From: Streptomyces sp. AC558_RSS880
GTDB lineage: Bacteria > Actinomycetota > Actinomycetes > Streptomycetales > Streptomycetaceae
Direction of reading: 5' to 3'
Assembly: GCF_019049255.1 (NCBI RefSeq)
Contig: NZ_JAGMUJ010000029.1
Location: forward strand, 186,001-250,000
DNA: 64,000 nucleotides
Position numbers and translations under genes: made by a program. This document shows, piece by piece, positions 51,501 through 60,211 of this stretch. Below the pieces are notes generated by a model. That model was not told where the DNA came from, searched no databases, and saw only the letters and a list, made by a program, of their open reading frames with translations. Each line of letters opens with the position of its first letter. The stretch's first letter is position 1.

Positions 51501-53475
51501 GCGCCACGAGCCCGCCGCCCGCGCCCACGCCCTGCTGTACTGGACGCACGGCACCACGGCACAGGAGCGCGCCGACCTCACCCGCCGCGCCCGCTCCCTG
51601 GCCCGCGTCCGCGACGTCTTCGGCCCCCCGCCCGCCCTGGACGCGCTGCGCACGGAACTCGCGGGGGCCGTACGCGCCTGGGACGAGGACGCCACCGCCC
51701 GCCCGGAGGCCTGCGCCGCGTACCTCTTCGACGAACTGACCACCGGTCCCGAGGGCTTCGTCCTCAGCGCCCGTACCCGCACGCTCCTCGACACGTTCCG
51801 CCGCGAGGTCACCATCGAGGCCTACGACGACGACCTCCCGGCCCTCGCCGGCCTCACCGCCCGCCGCCAACTGGTCGAGGCCTGGCTGACCGCGTACGCC
51901 GCGACCACCGGCGAACAGATGACCGCCGGCGACCTCGCGGAGGCCGTGGCCGCCGAACTCTGCCCGGACACACCCCGCCACACCTCCGACGCACCCCTGA
52001 CCGTCACCGTGGACGGCCTGCTCGGCACCCACCCCCGGATCACCGACCGCCGCCTCACCCTCCGCCTGGACGAGTTCCTCGCCCGCACCGAGGAGTTCAG
52101 GGAGCGTGACGCACCCGCCTTCCGCGCCTTCCAGCGCCGCCGCACCGCCCTGGTGACCGCCGAGCGCACCCGGCTGCGCCTGGACGACCACCGGCCGCGC
52201 GTGATGTCGTCGTTCGTCCGCAACCGGCTGGTCGACGAGGTCTACCTCCCGCTGGTCGGCGACAGCCTCGCCAAACAGCTCGGCACCACGGGGGAGTCGG
52301 GCCGCACCGGCACCGGCGGCCTGCTGCTGCTCGTCTCCCCGCCCGGCTACGGCAAGACGACCCTCATGGAGTACGTCGCCGACCGCCTCGGCCTGGTCCT
52401 GGTGAAGGTCAGCGGTCCGGCCCTCGGTCACGCGGTCACCTCGCTCGACCCGGCCGAGGCGCCGAACGCCACCGCCCGCCAGGAGATCGAGAAGATCAAC
52501 TTCGCGCTGGCCGCCGGCAACAACACCCTCCTGTACCTCGACGACATCCAGCACACCTCGCCCGAACTGCTGCAGAAGTTCATCCCGTTGTGCGACGCCA
52601 CGCGCCGGATGGAGGGCGTGTGGGAGGGTGAGCCGCGCACCTACGACCTGCGCGGGAAGCGGTTCGCCGTCTGCATGGCCGGCAACCCCTACACCGAGTC
52701 CGGTGACGCCTTCCGGGTTCCGGACATGCTGGCCAACCGCGCCGACGTGTGGAACCTCGGTGACGTCCTCACCGGCAAGGAGGACGTCTTCGCGCTCAGC
52801 TTCGTGGAGAACGCCCTCACCGCCAACCCGGTGCTCGCCCCGCTCGCCGGCCGCGACCGTACCGACCTGGACCTGCTGATCCGCCTCGCCGGGAACGACC
52901 CCACCGCCCGCGCCGACCGCCTCACCCATCCCTACGCCCCCACCGAACTGGACCGCGTCCTGGCGGTGTTGCGCCACCTGCTCACCGCACGCCGCACGGT
53001 CCTCGCCGTCAACGCGGCGTACATCGCCTCCGCCGCCCGGTCCGACGACGCCCGCACCGAGCCGCCGTTCCGGCTCCAGGGCTCCTACCGCAACATGAAC
53101 AAGATCGCCCAGCGGATCCAGCCCGTCATGAACGACACCGAGCTGGCCGCCGTCATCGACGACCACTACACGGCCGAGGCCCAGACCCTCACCACGGGCG
53201 CCGAGGCGAACCTCCTCAAACTCGCCGAACTGCGCGGCACGCTCACCGCCGAACAGGCGGCCCGCTGGACCGCGGTGAAGTCCGCCCACGTCCGCACCCT
53301 GACCCTGGGCGCCCCCGACCAGGACGCCCTGTCCCGAGCGGTGGCGGCGCTCGCCCTCCTCGCCGACCGCATCACCGCGGTCGAGTCGGCCATCACCCGC
53401 GCCGCCGACCCACGCCGTCCGCCGGCCGGCCCGGGGTCCCGACACGCGGCCCGGCGGCCCCCGGAGGACACCTGA
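48502..53475 (+). CDS. giant DUF3686-type AAA ATPase (annotated elsewhere as DNA repair ATPase)
   Basis: A 1657-residue cytosolic protein. The N-terminal half is a beta-rich region (about residues 90-450) followed by long helices and coiled coils (about 500-850) typical of the DUF3686/DNA-repair-ATPase family. An AAA module near the C-terminus has Walker A SPPGYGKTT (about 1280-1288), Walker B TLLYLDDIQH (about 1341-1350) and sensor region CMAGNPYTESGDAF. The DNA-repair label is a legacy family name; no nuclease or DNA-binding motif is visible. It is encoded right after the SPFH protein and probably acts with it at the membrane. Confidence 0.82.
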   Translation: MTTGTHEPTNTAPRETPDAGDHRTAAHPAVDGGAYQVLRDRLADRAAELARRAEALNHRRAEEFGAPELRLTGTERLRTDRTAVPRDIVAVGNVLLFGYDTRPRPETDTAVGDVLAPHDRELNRLPDDAVPGLLDDPGFVREFAALHRYYRQARLLRLRRVDGKLLAVFQTGEKAGDIRVLRWTIPEDGRSAVFLDARGDRDHARTPPAGIDWTPTTREDHVLGRHPHVSVRGEVFVDTLGGTLTVKTDNDTATPDGIHSEPVDEPLQSLADAEIAHARVGPLILLRVLPYKETAHRHLVFNTLTRSVVRLDGIGQGCRRLPDDQGIVFPGGYCLATGPHKTYELDTDGMEFAHEVRSPHGEDVLYVFHAPGRGRALLLSYNLIREAVATPMACHGWALFDDGLLALLRPDGDEPARVHPVQLWHSPYVSDTHAAAQPVGEGPLARVGNADLVRGISDCLSLARSVTETTPTTEVYTALVAACVRALDAHHWLGDTELGDLRTPLEQMRATSDQVLAEFETVRDLTVRAADALDEAADRIASVVRRLRGEQPREAAAWVTGLTELRHAQGHLLTLKDMRYADHARIDALADGAGADLASFGQRAIAFLAREDAFAAHHADVERLVADAGSITTTAEAAPVATRLDELADGLGTVTEVVAGLDIADTTVRTAVLERVAEAMGGVNRARATLDARRRSLLDREARAGFAAELALLGQTVTGALAAARTPEACDEQLTRVLARLEALESRFAEFDDVLGELADRRTEIHEAFSARKQSLSDARARRAEQLASAAVRVLETVTRRSAALPDADAVSTYFASDPLVTKVRRTADELRELGDRVRAEELDGRLRSARQEAARALRDRTDLYADGGRALRLGGHRFAVSTQPFDLTVVPHGDGLALALTGTDYRAPVTDPALLADRPLRNRHLPSESPEVYRAEHLAARLLHEPGPDALTGTDDLAALVRRAAEEAYDEGYERGVHDHDATAILTVLLPLYDGAGPLRHEPAARAHALLYWTHGTTAQERADLTRRARSLARVRDVFGPPPALDALRTELAGAVRAWDEDATARPEACAAYLFDELTTGPEGFVLSARTRTLLDTFRREVTIEAYDDDLPALAGLTARRQLVEAWLTAYAATTGEQMTAGDLAEAVAAELCPDTPRHTSDAPLTVTVDGLLGTHPRITDRRLTLRLDEFLARTEEFRERDAPAFRAFQRRRTALVTAERTRLRLDDHRPRVMSSFVRNRLVDEVYLPLVGDSLAKQLGTTGESGRTGTGGLLLLVSPPGYGKTTLMEYVADRLGLVLVKVSGPALGHAVTSLDPAEAPNATARQEIEKINFALAAGNNTLLYLDDIQHTSPELLQKFIPLCDATRRMEGVWEGEPRTYDLRGKRFAVCMAGNPYTESGDAFRVPDMLANRADVWNLGDVLTGKEDVFALSFVENALTANPVLAPLAGRDRTDLDLLIRLAGNDPTARADRLTHPYAPTELDRVLAVLRHLLTARRTVLAVNAAYIASAARSDDARTEPPFRLQGSYRNMNKIAQRIQPVMNDTELAAVIDDHYTAEAQTLTTGAEANLLKLAELRGTLTAEQAARWTAVKSAHVRTLTLGAPDQDALSRAVAALALLADRITAVESAITRAADPRRPPAGPGSRHAARRPPEDT

Positions 53476-53515
53476 GACGCCGCCCGCGCCCGGGTGATCG
53501 CGCCGGTGACGCCCC

Positions 53516-54379
53516 TCACGGGACGTGCGCGTCACCGCCGGTGACGGACGCGGTCACCAGGGCCGCCAGTTCCTCCGGGGAGCGGGGGCCGACGGCCGAG
53601 CCGGTCACCAGCCCCTGCGCCCGGAGCAGCCGCCCGACCGCCACCCCCCACGGCAGCCGCAGCCCCGCCGCCGCGAGGAGGTCCGTGCGGGCCAGCACGT
53701 CGGCCGCCGGACCGGTGTGCGCGCCCGACGGGGTGAGCAGGGCCGCGTCGTCGGCCCAGCGCAGGGCGAGGTCCACGTCGTGGGTGGCCATGACGACCGT
53801 CGTGCCGTTCTCGCGCAGGCCGTCGAGGGTGGCGAGCAGGCGTTCCTGGCCGTCGGGGTCCAGGCCCGCCGTCGGCTCGTCCAGGATCAGCACGCGGGGC
53901 CGCATGGCGACCGCGCCCGCGATCGCCGTCCGCTTGCGCTGCCCGTAGGACAGCAGGTGCGTGGGACGGTCGGCGAGGGCGGTGATGTCCAGCGCGGCGA
54001 GTGACTCCGCCACCCGGGCGCGCACCTCCGTGTCGGACAGGCCGAGGTTGAGCGGCCCGAACGACACGTCCTGGCCGACCGACGCCGCGAACAACTGGTC
54101 GTCGGGGTCCTGCACCACCAGCTGCACGGTGGTGCGCAGCGCCGTCAGGCCTGTGCGGTCGTAGCGCACCGGCCGTCCCTCGACGGTCAACTCGCCGTCG
54201 TCAGGACGAAGTCCGCCGCTCAGCAGCCGCATCAGCGTCGTCTTGCCGCTGCCGTTGCGTCCCAGCAGCGCCAGCGCGCGTCCCTCGCGCACCTCGAAGT
54301 CCAGGCCGCCGAGCACGGGCGGGCCGTCCTCGTACGCGAACGACGCGCCCCGCAGGGCCAGCAGCACGGACTCGCTCAC
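53516..54379 (-). CDS. cbiO: ECF cobalt transporter ATPase CbiO
   Basis: A 287-residue ABC ATPase of an energy-coupling factor importer. It has Walker A GRNGSGKTT, Q-loop VVQDPDDQLF, signature LSYGQRKRTAIAGAV, Walker B VLILDEPTAGLD and the switch His in ATHDVD. The GTG at 54379 overlaps the CbiQ stop. Last gene of the leftward cbiMNQO operon, it energises Co2+ uptake for cobalamin synthesis. Confidence 0.92.
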   Translation of the reverse strand: MSESVLLALRGASFAYEDGPPVLGGLDFEVREGRALALLGRNGSGKTTLMRLLSGGLRPDDGELTVEGRPVRYDRTGLTALRTTVQLVVQDPDDQLFAASVGQDVSFGPLNLGLSDTEVRARVAESLAALDITALADRPTHLLSYGQRKRTAIAGAVAMRPRVLILDEPTAGLDPDGQERLLATLDGLRENGTTVVMATHDVDLALRWADDAALLTPSGAHTGPAADVLARTDLLAAAGLRLPWGVAVGRLLRAQGLVTGSAVGPRSPEELAALVTASVTGGDAHVP

Positions 54380-55125
54380 GGCAGTCGCCTTTCCAGTACG
54401 AGGGTGAGGACGGCCAGCGCCGCAAGGAGCGCCACGCTCGCGACCATGAACCGGACGGAGACACGGGCCTCGGGCACCAGCACGCGCAGGGTGCCGTCGT
54501 AGCCGCGTCCGGCGAGCCCGGTCTGCAGCCGCGCCGCCCGGTCGAAGGACCGGACGAACGCGGTCGCGCCGAGCCCGCCCAGCGAACGCCACGTCGCCGC
54601 CCGGGTGGTGTGCCCGAGCCGGGCCGCCTGCGCCTGGTGGACGCGGCGCACCGAGTCCAGCAGCAGGAAGCTCATCCGGTACGTCACCAGCGCCACGTCC
54701 ACGAGCGGGGCCGGCACCCCGGCCCGCACCAGGCGCGGCAGCAGGTCGGACATCGGTGTGGTGAAAGCGAACAGCAGCACGCCCAGCGAGGCCGCCGACG
54801 TGCGCAGCAGCAACTCCCCGGCGCGCAGCGGCCCGTCCTCGGCCCAGGACACGAACCCGCCCGGCCCGCCCACCCGCACCAGCAGGGGCAGCGCCCCGGT
54901 GACGCAGAAACCCAGCGGCACCCGGTACGCCCGCCACAGCCGTCGGCCCGGCACCCCCGCCGGGCCGAGCAGCACCGCGAGCGCCGCCACCAGCACCAGG
55001 GCCGCGCCCGGCCAGGGCGGCAGCGAGATCGCGAGCACGGTGAGGCCCAGTCCCAGCACGGCCTTGTCCACGGGATGACGGCGGCGCCAGCGACTGCCGT
55101 GCGCCGCCGCGTCGATCGGCAGCAT
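54376..55125 (-). CDS. cbiQ: ECF transporter transmembrane protein CbiQ
   Basis: A 249-residue T-component with about five helices. It carries the conserved coupling segments SLGGLGATAFVRSFDRAARLQTGLAGRGYDG, which contain the Ala-Arg-Gly motifs that contact the ATPase. Starts MLPIDAAAHGSRWRRRHPVDK, 6 nt after the CbiN stop. Confidence 0.9.
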   Translation of the reverse strand: MLPIDAAAHGSRWRRRHPVDKAVLGLGLTVLAISLPPWPGAALVLVAALAVLLGPAGVPGRRLWRAYRVPLGFCVTGALPLLVRVGGPGGFVSWAEDGPLRAGELLLRTSAASLGVLLFAFTTPMSDLLPRLVRAGVPAPLVDVALVTYRMSFLLLDSVRRVHQAQAARLGHTTRAATWRSLGGLGATAFVRSFDRAARLQTGLAGRGYDGTLRVLVPEARVSVRFMVASVALLAALAVLTLVLERRLP

Positions 55126-55131
55126 GCGCCG

Positions 55132-55518
55132 TCAGACCCGTCGTCGTTCGGAAACGGCCTCGGCGTCCGTGTCCGCGTCCGTGTCCGCGTTCGTTTCCGC
55201 CCGCAGCCGCTCCAGCGCCCGCGCCTCCCCCTGCCGCCGCCCGCGCCGCACCCCGAAGTAGTACGCGAGGACGCCCGCGCCGAGTGCCGCCTGGAGGGCG
55301 AACAGCGCCGACTCGATCTCGCCGGACGGCGGTTCGTACAGCGGCGAGAACCAGGGCTCGTAGTCCGGGTCGAGCTCGGTGATCGCCGTCTCCGCCTCGG
55401 CGTCCGCGCCGGCGAAGGGCTCCTCCTTGTGGTCGCCGAGCCCGAACACCAACGGGATCACGGCGAGCGCGGCCACCAGCACCAGCAGCAGCGTGTTGAT
55501 CTTCGCGTTGCGGCTCAT
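55132..55518 (-). CDS. cbiN: cobalt transport accessory protein CbiN
   Basis: A 128-residue protein with two membrane helices flanking an extracellular loop. The loop [48 protein letters not shown] is the CbiN signature; it helps load cobalt into CbiM. The cytoplasmic tail is extended by an Asp-rich repeat (ADTDADTDA) encoded by three 12-bp tandem units at 55163-55198. The ATG overlaps the CbiM stop. Confidence 0.88.
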   Translation of the reverse strand: MSRNAKINTLLLVLVAALAVIPLVFGLGDHKEEPFAGADAEAETAITELDPDYEPWFSPLYEPPSGEIESALFALQAALGAGVLAYYFGVRRGRRQGEARALERLRAETNADTDADTDAEAVSERRRV

Positions 55519-56234
55519 CGGACCACCGCCTCCGCCGAGTCGGACGACTTCGCCGTCTTCCGCCCGGCCACCGACGTCACCAGCACCCCGAGCCGCGTCA
55601 GCTCCCCCTTGCTCGACTGCACCAGCATGCGCATCACCAGCACCGTCAGCAGCCCCTCGCTCACCGCGAGCGGGATCTGCGTCACGGCGAAGATGGAGCC
55701 GAACTTGCCCAGCGCGCCCAGGAAGCCGCTGCCCGGGTCGGGGAAGGCGAGCGCCAGCTGCACGCTCGTCACGCAGTACGTCGACAGGTCGGCGACGAAC
55801 GCGCCGGAGAACACCGCCACCATCAGCGGCACGTCGTACCGGCGCAGCAGCCGGTAGATCCCGTACCCGGCCCAGGGGCCGACGACCGCCATCGAGAAGA
55901 CGTTGGCGCCCAGCGTGGTCAGCCCGCCGTGGGCGAGCAGCAGCGCCTGGAACAGCAGGGTGATGGTGCCCAGCACCGCCATGACCGGCGGCCGGAACAG
56001 GATCGCGCCCAGACCCGTGCCGGTGGGGTGGGAGCAACTCCCCGTGACGGACGGCAGTTTCAGCGCGGACAGGACGAACGTGAACGCTCCCGACGCGCCG
56101 AGGAGCAGCGTGCTCTCGGGATGCTCCCTGACGTCGCGGACGAGCGACCGGGCTCCGTGGACGACGAACGGCGCCGACGCGACGCCCCAGGCGACCGCGT
56201 GCGCCGGTGGCAGAAAACCCTCGGCTATGTGCAT
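55515..56234 (-). CDS. cbiM: cobalt ECF substrate-specific component CbiM
   Basis: A 239-residue membrane S-component. The N-terminal MHIAEGFLP puts Met1 and His2 in the metal site, and [14 protein letters not shown] supplies the further conserved His. The protein continues with about seven helices. It is the first gene after a cobalamin riboswitch, GGAGAGGG precedes the ATG, and the riboswitch indicates cobalt rather than nickel as the cargo. Confidence 0.92.
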   Translation of the reverse strand: MHIAEGFLPPAHAVAWGVASAPFVVHGARSLVRDVREHPESTLLLGASGAFTFVLSALKLPSVTGSCSHPTGTGLGAILFRPPVMAVLGTITLLFQALLLAHGGLTTLGANVFSMAVVGPWAGYGIYRLLRRYDVPLMVAVFSGAFVADLSTYCVTSVQLALAFPDPGSGFLGALGKFGSIFAVTQIPLAVSEGLLTVLVMRMLVQSSKGELTRLGVLVTSVAGRKTAKSSDSAEAVVR

Positions 56235-56275
56235 GGCTCAGCAGACCCTCTCCAGCACCTCGTGGATGGTTGACG

Positions 56276-56435
56276 CGCCTTGGCCGGTCTCCTGGCTGAC
56301 GGGTACCACCGCCCGTGCTCCGCCTTCCCGGGTCCCGAAGGACCCAGTGGCTGCCCGTGAGGGCCGGAGCCGGACTTCCCGATCACAGTGGCGAGGGCCG
56401 CACCGGTATCGCACCGATTTCCCGTCACCAAGGCG
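56276..56435 (-). ncRNA. cobalamin riboswitch
   Basis: On the minus strand, in the 42 nt-spaced leader of cbiM. The B12 box AGCCAGGAGACCGGCC is at 56282-56298, and the 5' half contains GGGAAATCGGTGCG, GCGGCCCTCGCCACTGTGA and CGGGAAG. The closing stem pairs 56428-56435 with 56276-56283 (CGCCTTGG / CCAAGGCG). Binding of adenosylcobalamin should shut off the cobalt importer. Confidence 0.93.
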
Positions 56436-56598
56436 TGGTGACAGTAGTGCCCGTTCCGGTCCGGTGACAAGCGGCCACAGGGGGCGCGCGCCCGGCGCCC
56501 GGCGGCTCGCACACCGGCGCGCACCTGCGCACTTGACACGAGCGGCGCCGCCCGCCGGGGCGGGGGAGTGAGGGGCCGACGTCCTGGGCAGTACCTTG

Positions 56599-56615
56599 CT
56601 GCAATTAATATGCAA
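56599..56615 (-). promoter_or_regulatory. Nur-box-like site
   Basis: On the minus strand it reads TTGCAT-ATTAA-TTGCAG, close to the Nur (nickel uptake regulator) consensus TTGCAA-N5-TTGCAA known in Streptomyces. It lies 34 nt upstream of the NikA-like gene, in the promoter. It points to nickel as the cargo of the downstream importer. Confidence 0.6.
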
Positions 56616-56649
56616 CAACGATTTCCAGGCATCAGGAATGTGAGGTTCG

Positions 56650-58239
56650 ATGACGACCCGACGAATGCGGGGTGCCGCCGCCGCGCTCGCGATGGCCGGT
56701 GCGGTCGCCGCCTGCTCGGCGCCGGGCGACGGCGGCGCGGACGGCGGGGCGTCCGCCGATTCCGTCGTGATCGGGGTCCCGTCCGAACCGGACACCCTCA
56801 GCCCCCTGCTCGGCTACGGCAAGGACGGCAACTCCAAGATCTTCGACGGACTCCTCGCCCGCGACGCCGACATGAAGCTGAAGCCCGCCCTGGCGAAGGC
56901 GCTCCCCGAGATCACCGACGGCGGCCGCACCTACACGTACACCCTGCGCGACGGCGTGAAGTTCAGCGACGGCGAGCCGCTCACCGCCGACGACGTGGTG
57001 TTCACGTACCGCACCGTCCTGGACGACAGGACCAACAACACCGCCAAGAGCGAACTGGACGCCGTCAAGCAGGTCCGGGCGGACGGCGACGACAAGGTCG
57101 TCTTCACCCTGGACTACCCCTACGCGGCCTTCGCCGCCCGCACGGTGCTGCCCATCGTCCCCGAGCACATAGCGGGCGAACAGGACCCCAACACCGGCTC
57201 CTTCAACACCGAGCCGATCGGCACCGGCCCGTACGTCCTCACCGGCTGGAGCAAGGGCGAAAAGCTCACCTTCAAGGCCAATCCGGACTACTGGGGCGGC
57301 GCCCCGAAGGTGAAAAAGCTCACCATGGCGATCATCGCCGACGACGACGTCCGCGCCACCCGGCTGCGCTCCGGCGACCTCGACGGCGCGACCCTCCCGC
57401 CCAACCTCGCCGCCACCTTCAAGAGCGACGACGGCAAGAAGACGTACCGGGCGACGTCGTACGACTTCCGCGCCGTCACCCTCCCCACCGGCAACCCGGT
57501 CGCCGGCGACACCGCGATCCGCCGCGCCCTGGACCTGGCCGTGGACCGCGCGACCATGGTCGACAAGATCCTCGACGGCGCCGGCCGCCCCGCCTACGGC
57601 CCGCTGCCCCTCGACGACCCCTGGTTCGCCGAGGACGTCGAACGCCCCCAGGACCTCGGCAAGGCCAGGAGCATCCTCGACGAGGCCGGCTGGAAGCCCG
57701 GCGAGGACGGCATCCGCGCCAAGGACGGCCGCCCCGCCCGCTTCACCCTCTACTACCCCTCCGGCGACAAGGTCCGCCAGGACCACGCCCTCGCCTACGC
57801 CTCCGACGCCAAGAAGGCCGGCGTCGACGTCGAGGTCGAGAGCGCCACCTGGGAGGTCATCGAACCCCGGATGAAGCACGACGCCGTCCTCGCCGGCTTC
57901 GGCAGCACCGGCGACCCCGACTTCGGCCTCTACACCCTGCTGCACTCCTCCCTCGCCGGCGACGGCTTCAACAACATGGCCCTCTACGACAACCCGGCCG
58001 TCGACGAGGCCCTCGACACCGGCCGCCGCGGCCAGGACCCCGAGGACCGCGAGGCCGCCTACGACACCCTCCAGCGCGAACTGGTGAAGAACCCCGGCTA
58101 CACCTTCCTCACCCACATCGACCACATGTACGTCCTCGCCGACCGCTGGAAGGACCTCACCACCCAGACCGAACCGCACGAGCACGGCTTCGCCAGCGGC
58201 CCCTGGTGGAACGTCGAGGACTGGCAGCCCGGCGCATGA
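56650..58239 (+). CDS. nikA: nickel/peptide ABC substrate-binding lipoprotein (NikA-like)
   Basis: A 529-residue family 5 (SBP_bac_5) binding protein. Lipoprotein signal with lipobox VAAC at residues about 18-22 (GAVAACSAPGDGG). The fold markers DSVVIGVPSEPDTLSPLL, FSDGEPLTADDVVFTYR and EPIGTGPYVLTGW are typical. Nickel rather than peptide is inferred from the Nur-box-like site upstream, the CbiMNQO neighbour, the five-gene NikABCDE order and the histidine-rich segment FLTHIDHMYVLADRW. It could still be an oligopeptide or other dipeptide importer. Confidence 0.8.
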   Translation: MTTRRMRGAAAALAMAGAVAACSAPGDGGADGGASADSVVIGVPSEPDTLSPLLGYGKDGNSKIFDGLLARDADMKLKPALAKALPEITDGGRTYTYTLRDGVKFSDGEPLTADDVVFTYRTVLDDRTNNTAKSELDAVKQVRADGDDKVVFTLDYPYAAFAARTVLPIVPEHIAGEQDPNTGSFNTEPIGTGPYVLTGWSKGEKLTFKANPDYWGGAPKVKKLTMAIIADDDVRATRLRSGDLDGATLPPNLAATFKSDDGKKTYRATSYDFRAVTLPTGNPVAGDTAIRRALDLAVDRATMVDKILDGAGRPAYGPLPLDDPWFAEDVERPQDLGKARSILDEAGWKPGEDGIRAKDGRPARFTLYYPSGDKVRQDHALAYASDAKKAGVDVEVESATWEVIEPRMKHDAVLAGFGSTGDPDFGLYTLLHSSLAGDGFNNMALYDNPAVDEALDTGRRGQDPEDREAAYDTLQRELVKNPGYTFLTHIDHMYVLADRWKDLTTQTEPHEHGFASGPWWNVEDWQPGA

Positions 58240-59228
58240 CCTCCCTCCCCTGGGGAGAGATGACCCGGCTCACGGCACGGCGGGCCCTGTTCGCCGTGCC
58301 CATGCTGCTCGTCGTCACCTTCGGCGTGTTCGCCGTCGCCGCCGCCTCCCCCTTCGACCCCGTCAAGGCGTACGCCGGCACCGCCGCGCTCGGCGCCGAC
58401 CAGGAGACCCTGGACCGGCTGCGCGAGAACCTCGGCGTGGACCGGCCGTTCACCGCCCGCTGGTGGGACTGGCTGACCTCCGCGTTCGGCGGCGACCTCG
58501 GCCAGTCCACCGTCATGCGCCAGCCCGTCGCCGAGGTCATCGGCGAACGCCTGGTCTGGTCGGCCCTGCTGTGCGCCGTCGCGTTCGCCGTCGCCGTCCT
58601 GCTCGGCACCGTGCTCGGCGTGCTCGCCGCCCGCCGCCCCGGCTCGCTCCTCGACCGCGCGGTCACCTCCCTCGCGTACGCCCTGGAGGCCGCCCCGGTC
58701 TTCTGGATCGCCCTGCTCGCCGTCTGGCTGTTCGCCCTCGAGCTGGACGTCCTCCCGGCCGGCGGCCTCACCGACACCGGCAGCGAACAGGTCACCTTCG
58801 GCCAGGTCACGAGCCACCTGATCCTGCCCGCCGGCGTCCTCGCCGTCTCCCAGCTGCCCTGGTTCACGCTCTACGTCCGTCAGGGCGTCGGCGACGCCCT
58901 CGCGGAGGACCCCGTGCGCGGCGCCCGCGCCCGCGGCCTGAGCGAACGCACCGTCCTGCTCGGCCACGCCCTGCGCTCCGGACTGCTGCCCGTCCTCACC
59001 CTGATCGGCTCCCGCGTCCCCGAACTCATCACCGGCGCCCTGCTGGTGGAGACCGTGTTCAGCTGGCCGGGCATCGCCGCGGCCACCGTGGAGGCGGCCA
59101 CCTCCGTCGACTTCCCGCTGCTGGCCGCGCTGACCACCCTCGCCACCGCCGCCGTCCTCGCCGGAAACCTCCTCGCCGACCTGCTCTACGGACTGATCGA
59201 CCCGAGGGTGAAGCTGAATGAGATGTGA
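58236..59228 (+). CDS. nikB: ABC permease (NikB-like)
   Basis: A 330-residue DppB/NikB-type permease with six helices. RRALFAVPMLLVVTFGVFAVAA, LGVDRPFTARWWDWLTSAFGGDLGQS and the EAA segment DPVRGARARGLSERTVLLGHALRSGLLPVLTLIGSRVPELITGALLVETVFSWPGIA are clear. ATG 58236 overlaps the upstream stop (ATGA); ATG 58260, with GGGGAG upstream, is an alternative. The stop overlaps the next start inside a 15-bp tandem repeat. Confidence 0.87.
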   Translation: MTSLPWGEMTRLTARRALFAVPMLLVVTFGVFAVAAASPFDPVKAYAGTAALGADQETLDRLRENLGVDRPFTARWWDWLTSAFGGDLGQSTVMRQPVAEVIGERLVWSALLCAVAFAVAVLLGTVLGVLAARRPGSLLDRAVTSLAYALEAAPVFWIALLAVWLFALELDVLPAGGLTDTGSEQVTFGQVTSHLILPAGVLAVSQLPWFTLYVRQGVGDALAEDPVRGARARGLSERTVLLGHALRSGLLPVLTLIGSRVPELITGALLVETVFSWPGIAAATVEAATSVDFPLLAALTTLATAAVLAGNLLADLLYGLIDPRVKLNEM

Positions 59229-59329
59229 CCCCCATGGACGTGACCCCCATGGACGTGACCCCCATGGACGTGACCCCCATGGACGTGCCCCCCACGGACG
59301 TGCCCCCCACGGATGTGACTCCCATGGCT
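59225..59329 (+). repeat. 15-bp tandem repeat array over a gene start
   Basis: Seven contiguous 15-bp units: GTGACCCCCATGGAC at 59225, 59240, 59255 and 59270; GTGCCCCCCACGGA(C/T) at 59285 and 59300; GTGACTCCCATGGCT at 59315. The unit length keeps the reading frame, so copy-number changes would lengthen or shorten the permease N-terminus. Confidence 0.9.
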
Positions 59330-60211
59330 GCTGACACCACCGCTGTGACGAAGACGGTGTGGCGCGCGCACGGCACCGCCCGCCGCTCCACCCACACCCT
59401 CCGCCTGCGCGTCTCCGCGGCCCTGGTCGCCGTGACCGTCCTCGCGGTGCTCCTCGTACCGCCGCTGGTCCGGCTCGACCAGCAGGCCGTCGACCTCGCC
59501 GCCAAACTCCTGCCGCCGTCCTGGTCCCACCCCTTCGGCACCGACGACGTGGGCCGCGACCTGCTGCTGCGCTGCGTGTACGGGCTCAGGGTCTCCCTGC
59601 TCGTGGGAGTGGTGGCCGCGCTCGCCGCCACCGTGATCGGCACCGCCGTCGGCGCCGCCGCCGGCGCGCTCGGCGGCTGGACCGACCGCGCGGTCATGCG
59701 CCTGGTCGACACCTTCTCCTCCGTACCGCACCTGCTGCTCGGCGTCTTCATCGTCGCCATGTTCCGGCCGGGCGTCTGGCCGGTGGTGATCTCCGTCGGC
59801 CTCACCCACTGGCTGTCCACCGCCCGTATCGTCCGCGCCGAGGTCCTCTCGCTGCGCTCCCGCCCGTACATCGACGCGGCCGTCTCCGGCGGCGCCTCCC
59901 GGTGGCGGGTCGTCGTACGGCACCTGCTGCCCGGCGTGCTGCCCCAGGCCGGCCTCGCCGCCGTCCTGATGGTGCCGCACGCCATGTGGCACGAGTCGGC
60001 CCTGTCCTTCCTCGGCCTCGGCCTGCCCGCCCACACCGCCAGCCTCGGCACCCTCATCCAGGACGCCCGCGGCTCCCTGCTCGCCGGACAGTGGTGGCCG
60101 ACCCTCTTCCCCGGCCTGTTCCTGATCATCCCCACCCTCGCCATCGCCGGCCTCGCCGGTGTCTGGCGGGAGCGGATCAACCCCCGCCGCCGATCGGAGC
60201 TGGCCCTGTGA
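59225..60211 (+). CDS. nikC: ABC permease (NikC-like) with repeat-encoded N-terminus
   Basis: A 328-residue DppC/NikC-type permease (HPFGTDDVGRDLLLRCVYGLRVSLLVG; EAA loop SGGASRWRVVVRHLLPGVLPQAGLAAVLMVPHAMWHESALSFLGLGLP). The first 35 residues, VTPMD four times, VPPTD twice and VTPMA, are encoded by seven 15-bp repeats, most with both a GTG and an ATG in frame, so the true start is ambiguous. GTG 59225 is coupled to the upstream stop; ATG 59324 would start right at MAADTTAVTK. The first membrane helix begins near residue 61. Confidence 0.87.
   Translation: MTPMDVTPMDVTPMDVTPMDVPPTDVPPTDVTPMAADTTAVTKTVWRAHGTARRSTHTLRLRVSAALVAVTVLAVLLVPPLVRLDQQAVDLAAKLLPPSWSHPFGTDDVGRDLLLRCVYGLRVSLLVGVVAALAATVIGTAVGAAAGALGGWTDRAVMRLVDTFSSVPHLLLGVFIVAMFRPGVWPVVISVGLTHWLSTARIVRAEVLSLRSRPYIDAAVSGGASRWRVVVRHLLPGVLPQAGLAAVLMVPHAMWHESALSFLGLGLPAHTASLGTLIQDARGSLLAGQWWPTLFPGLFLIIPTLAIAGLAGVWRERINPRRRSELAL

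Noticed and set aside
46927..53535. A 2202-codon open frame on the minus strand
   Set aside because: It is antisense to the SPFH and giant ATPase genes, Gly/Val/Arg-rich and without domains; such long shadow frames are normal at this GC content because third-position GC removes stops.
59225..59329. CRISPR-like array
   Set aside because: The units are contiguous 15-bp repeats without spacers and encode protein; no cas genes are nearby.
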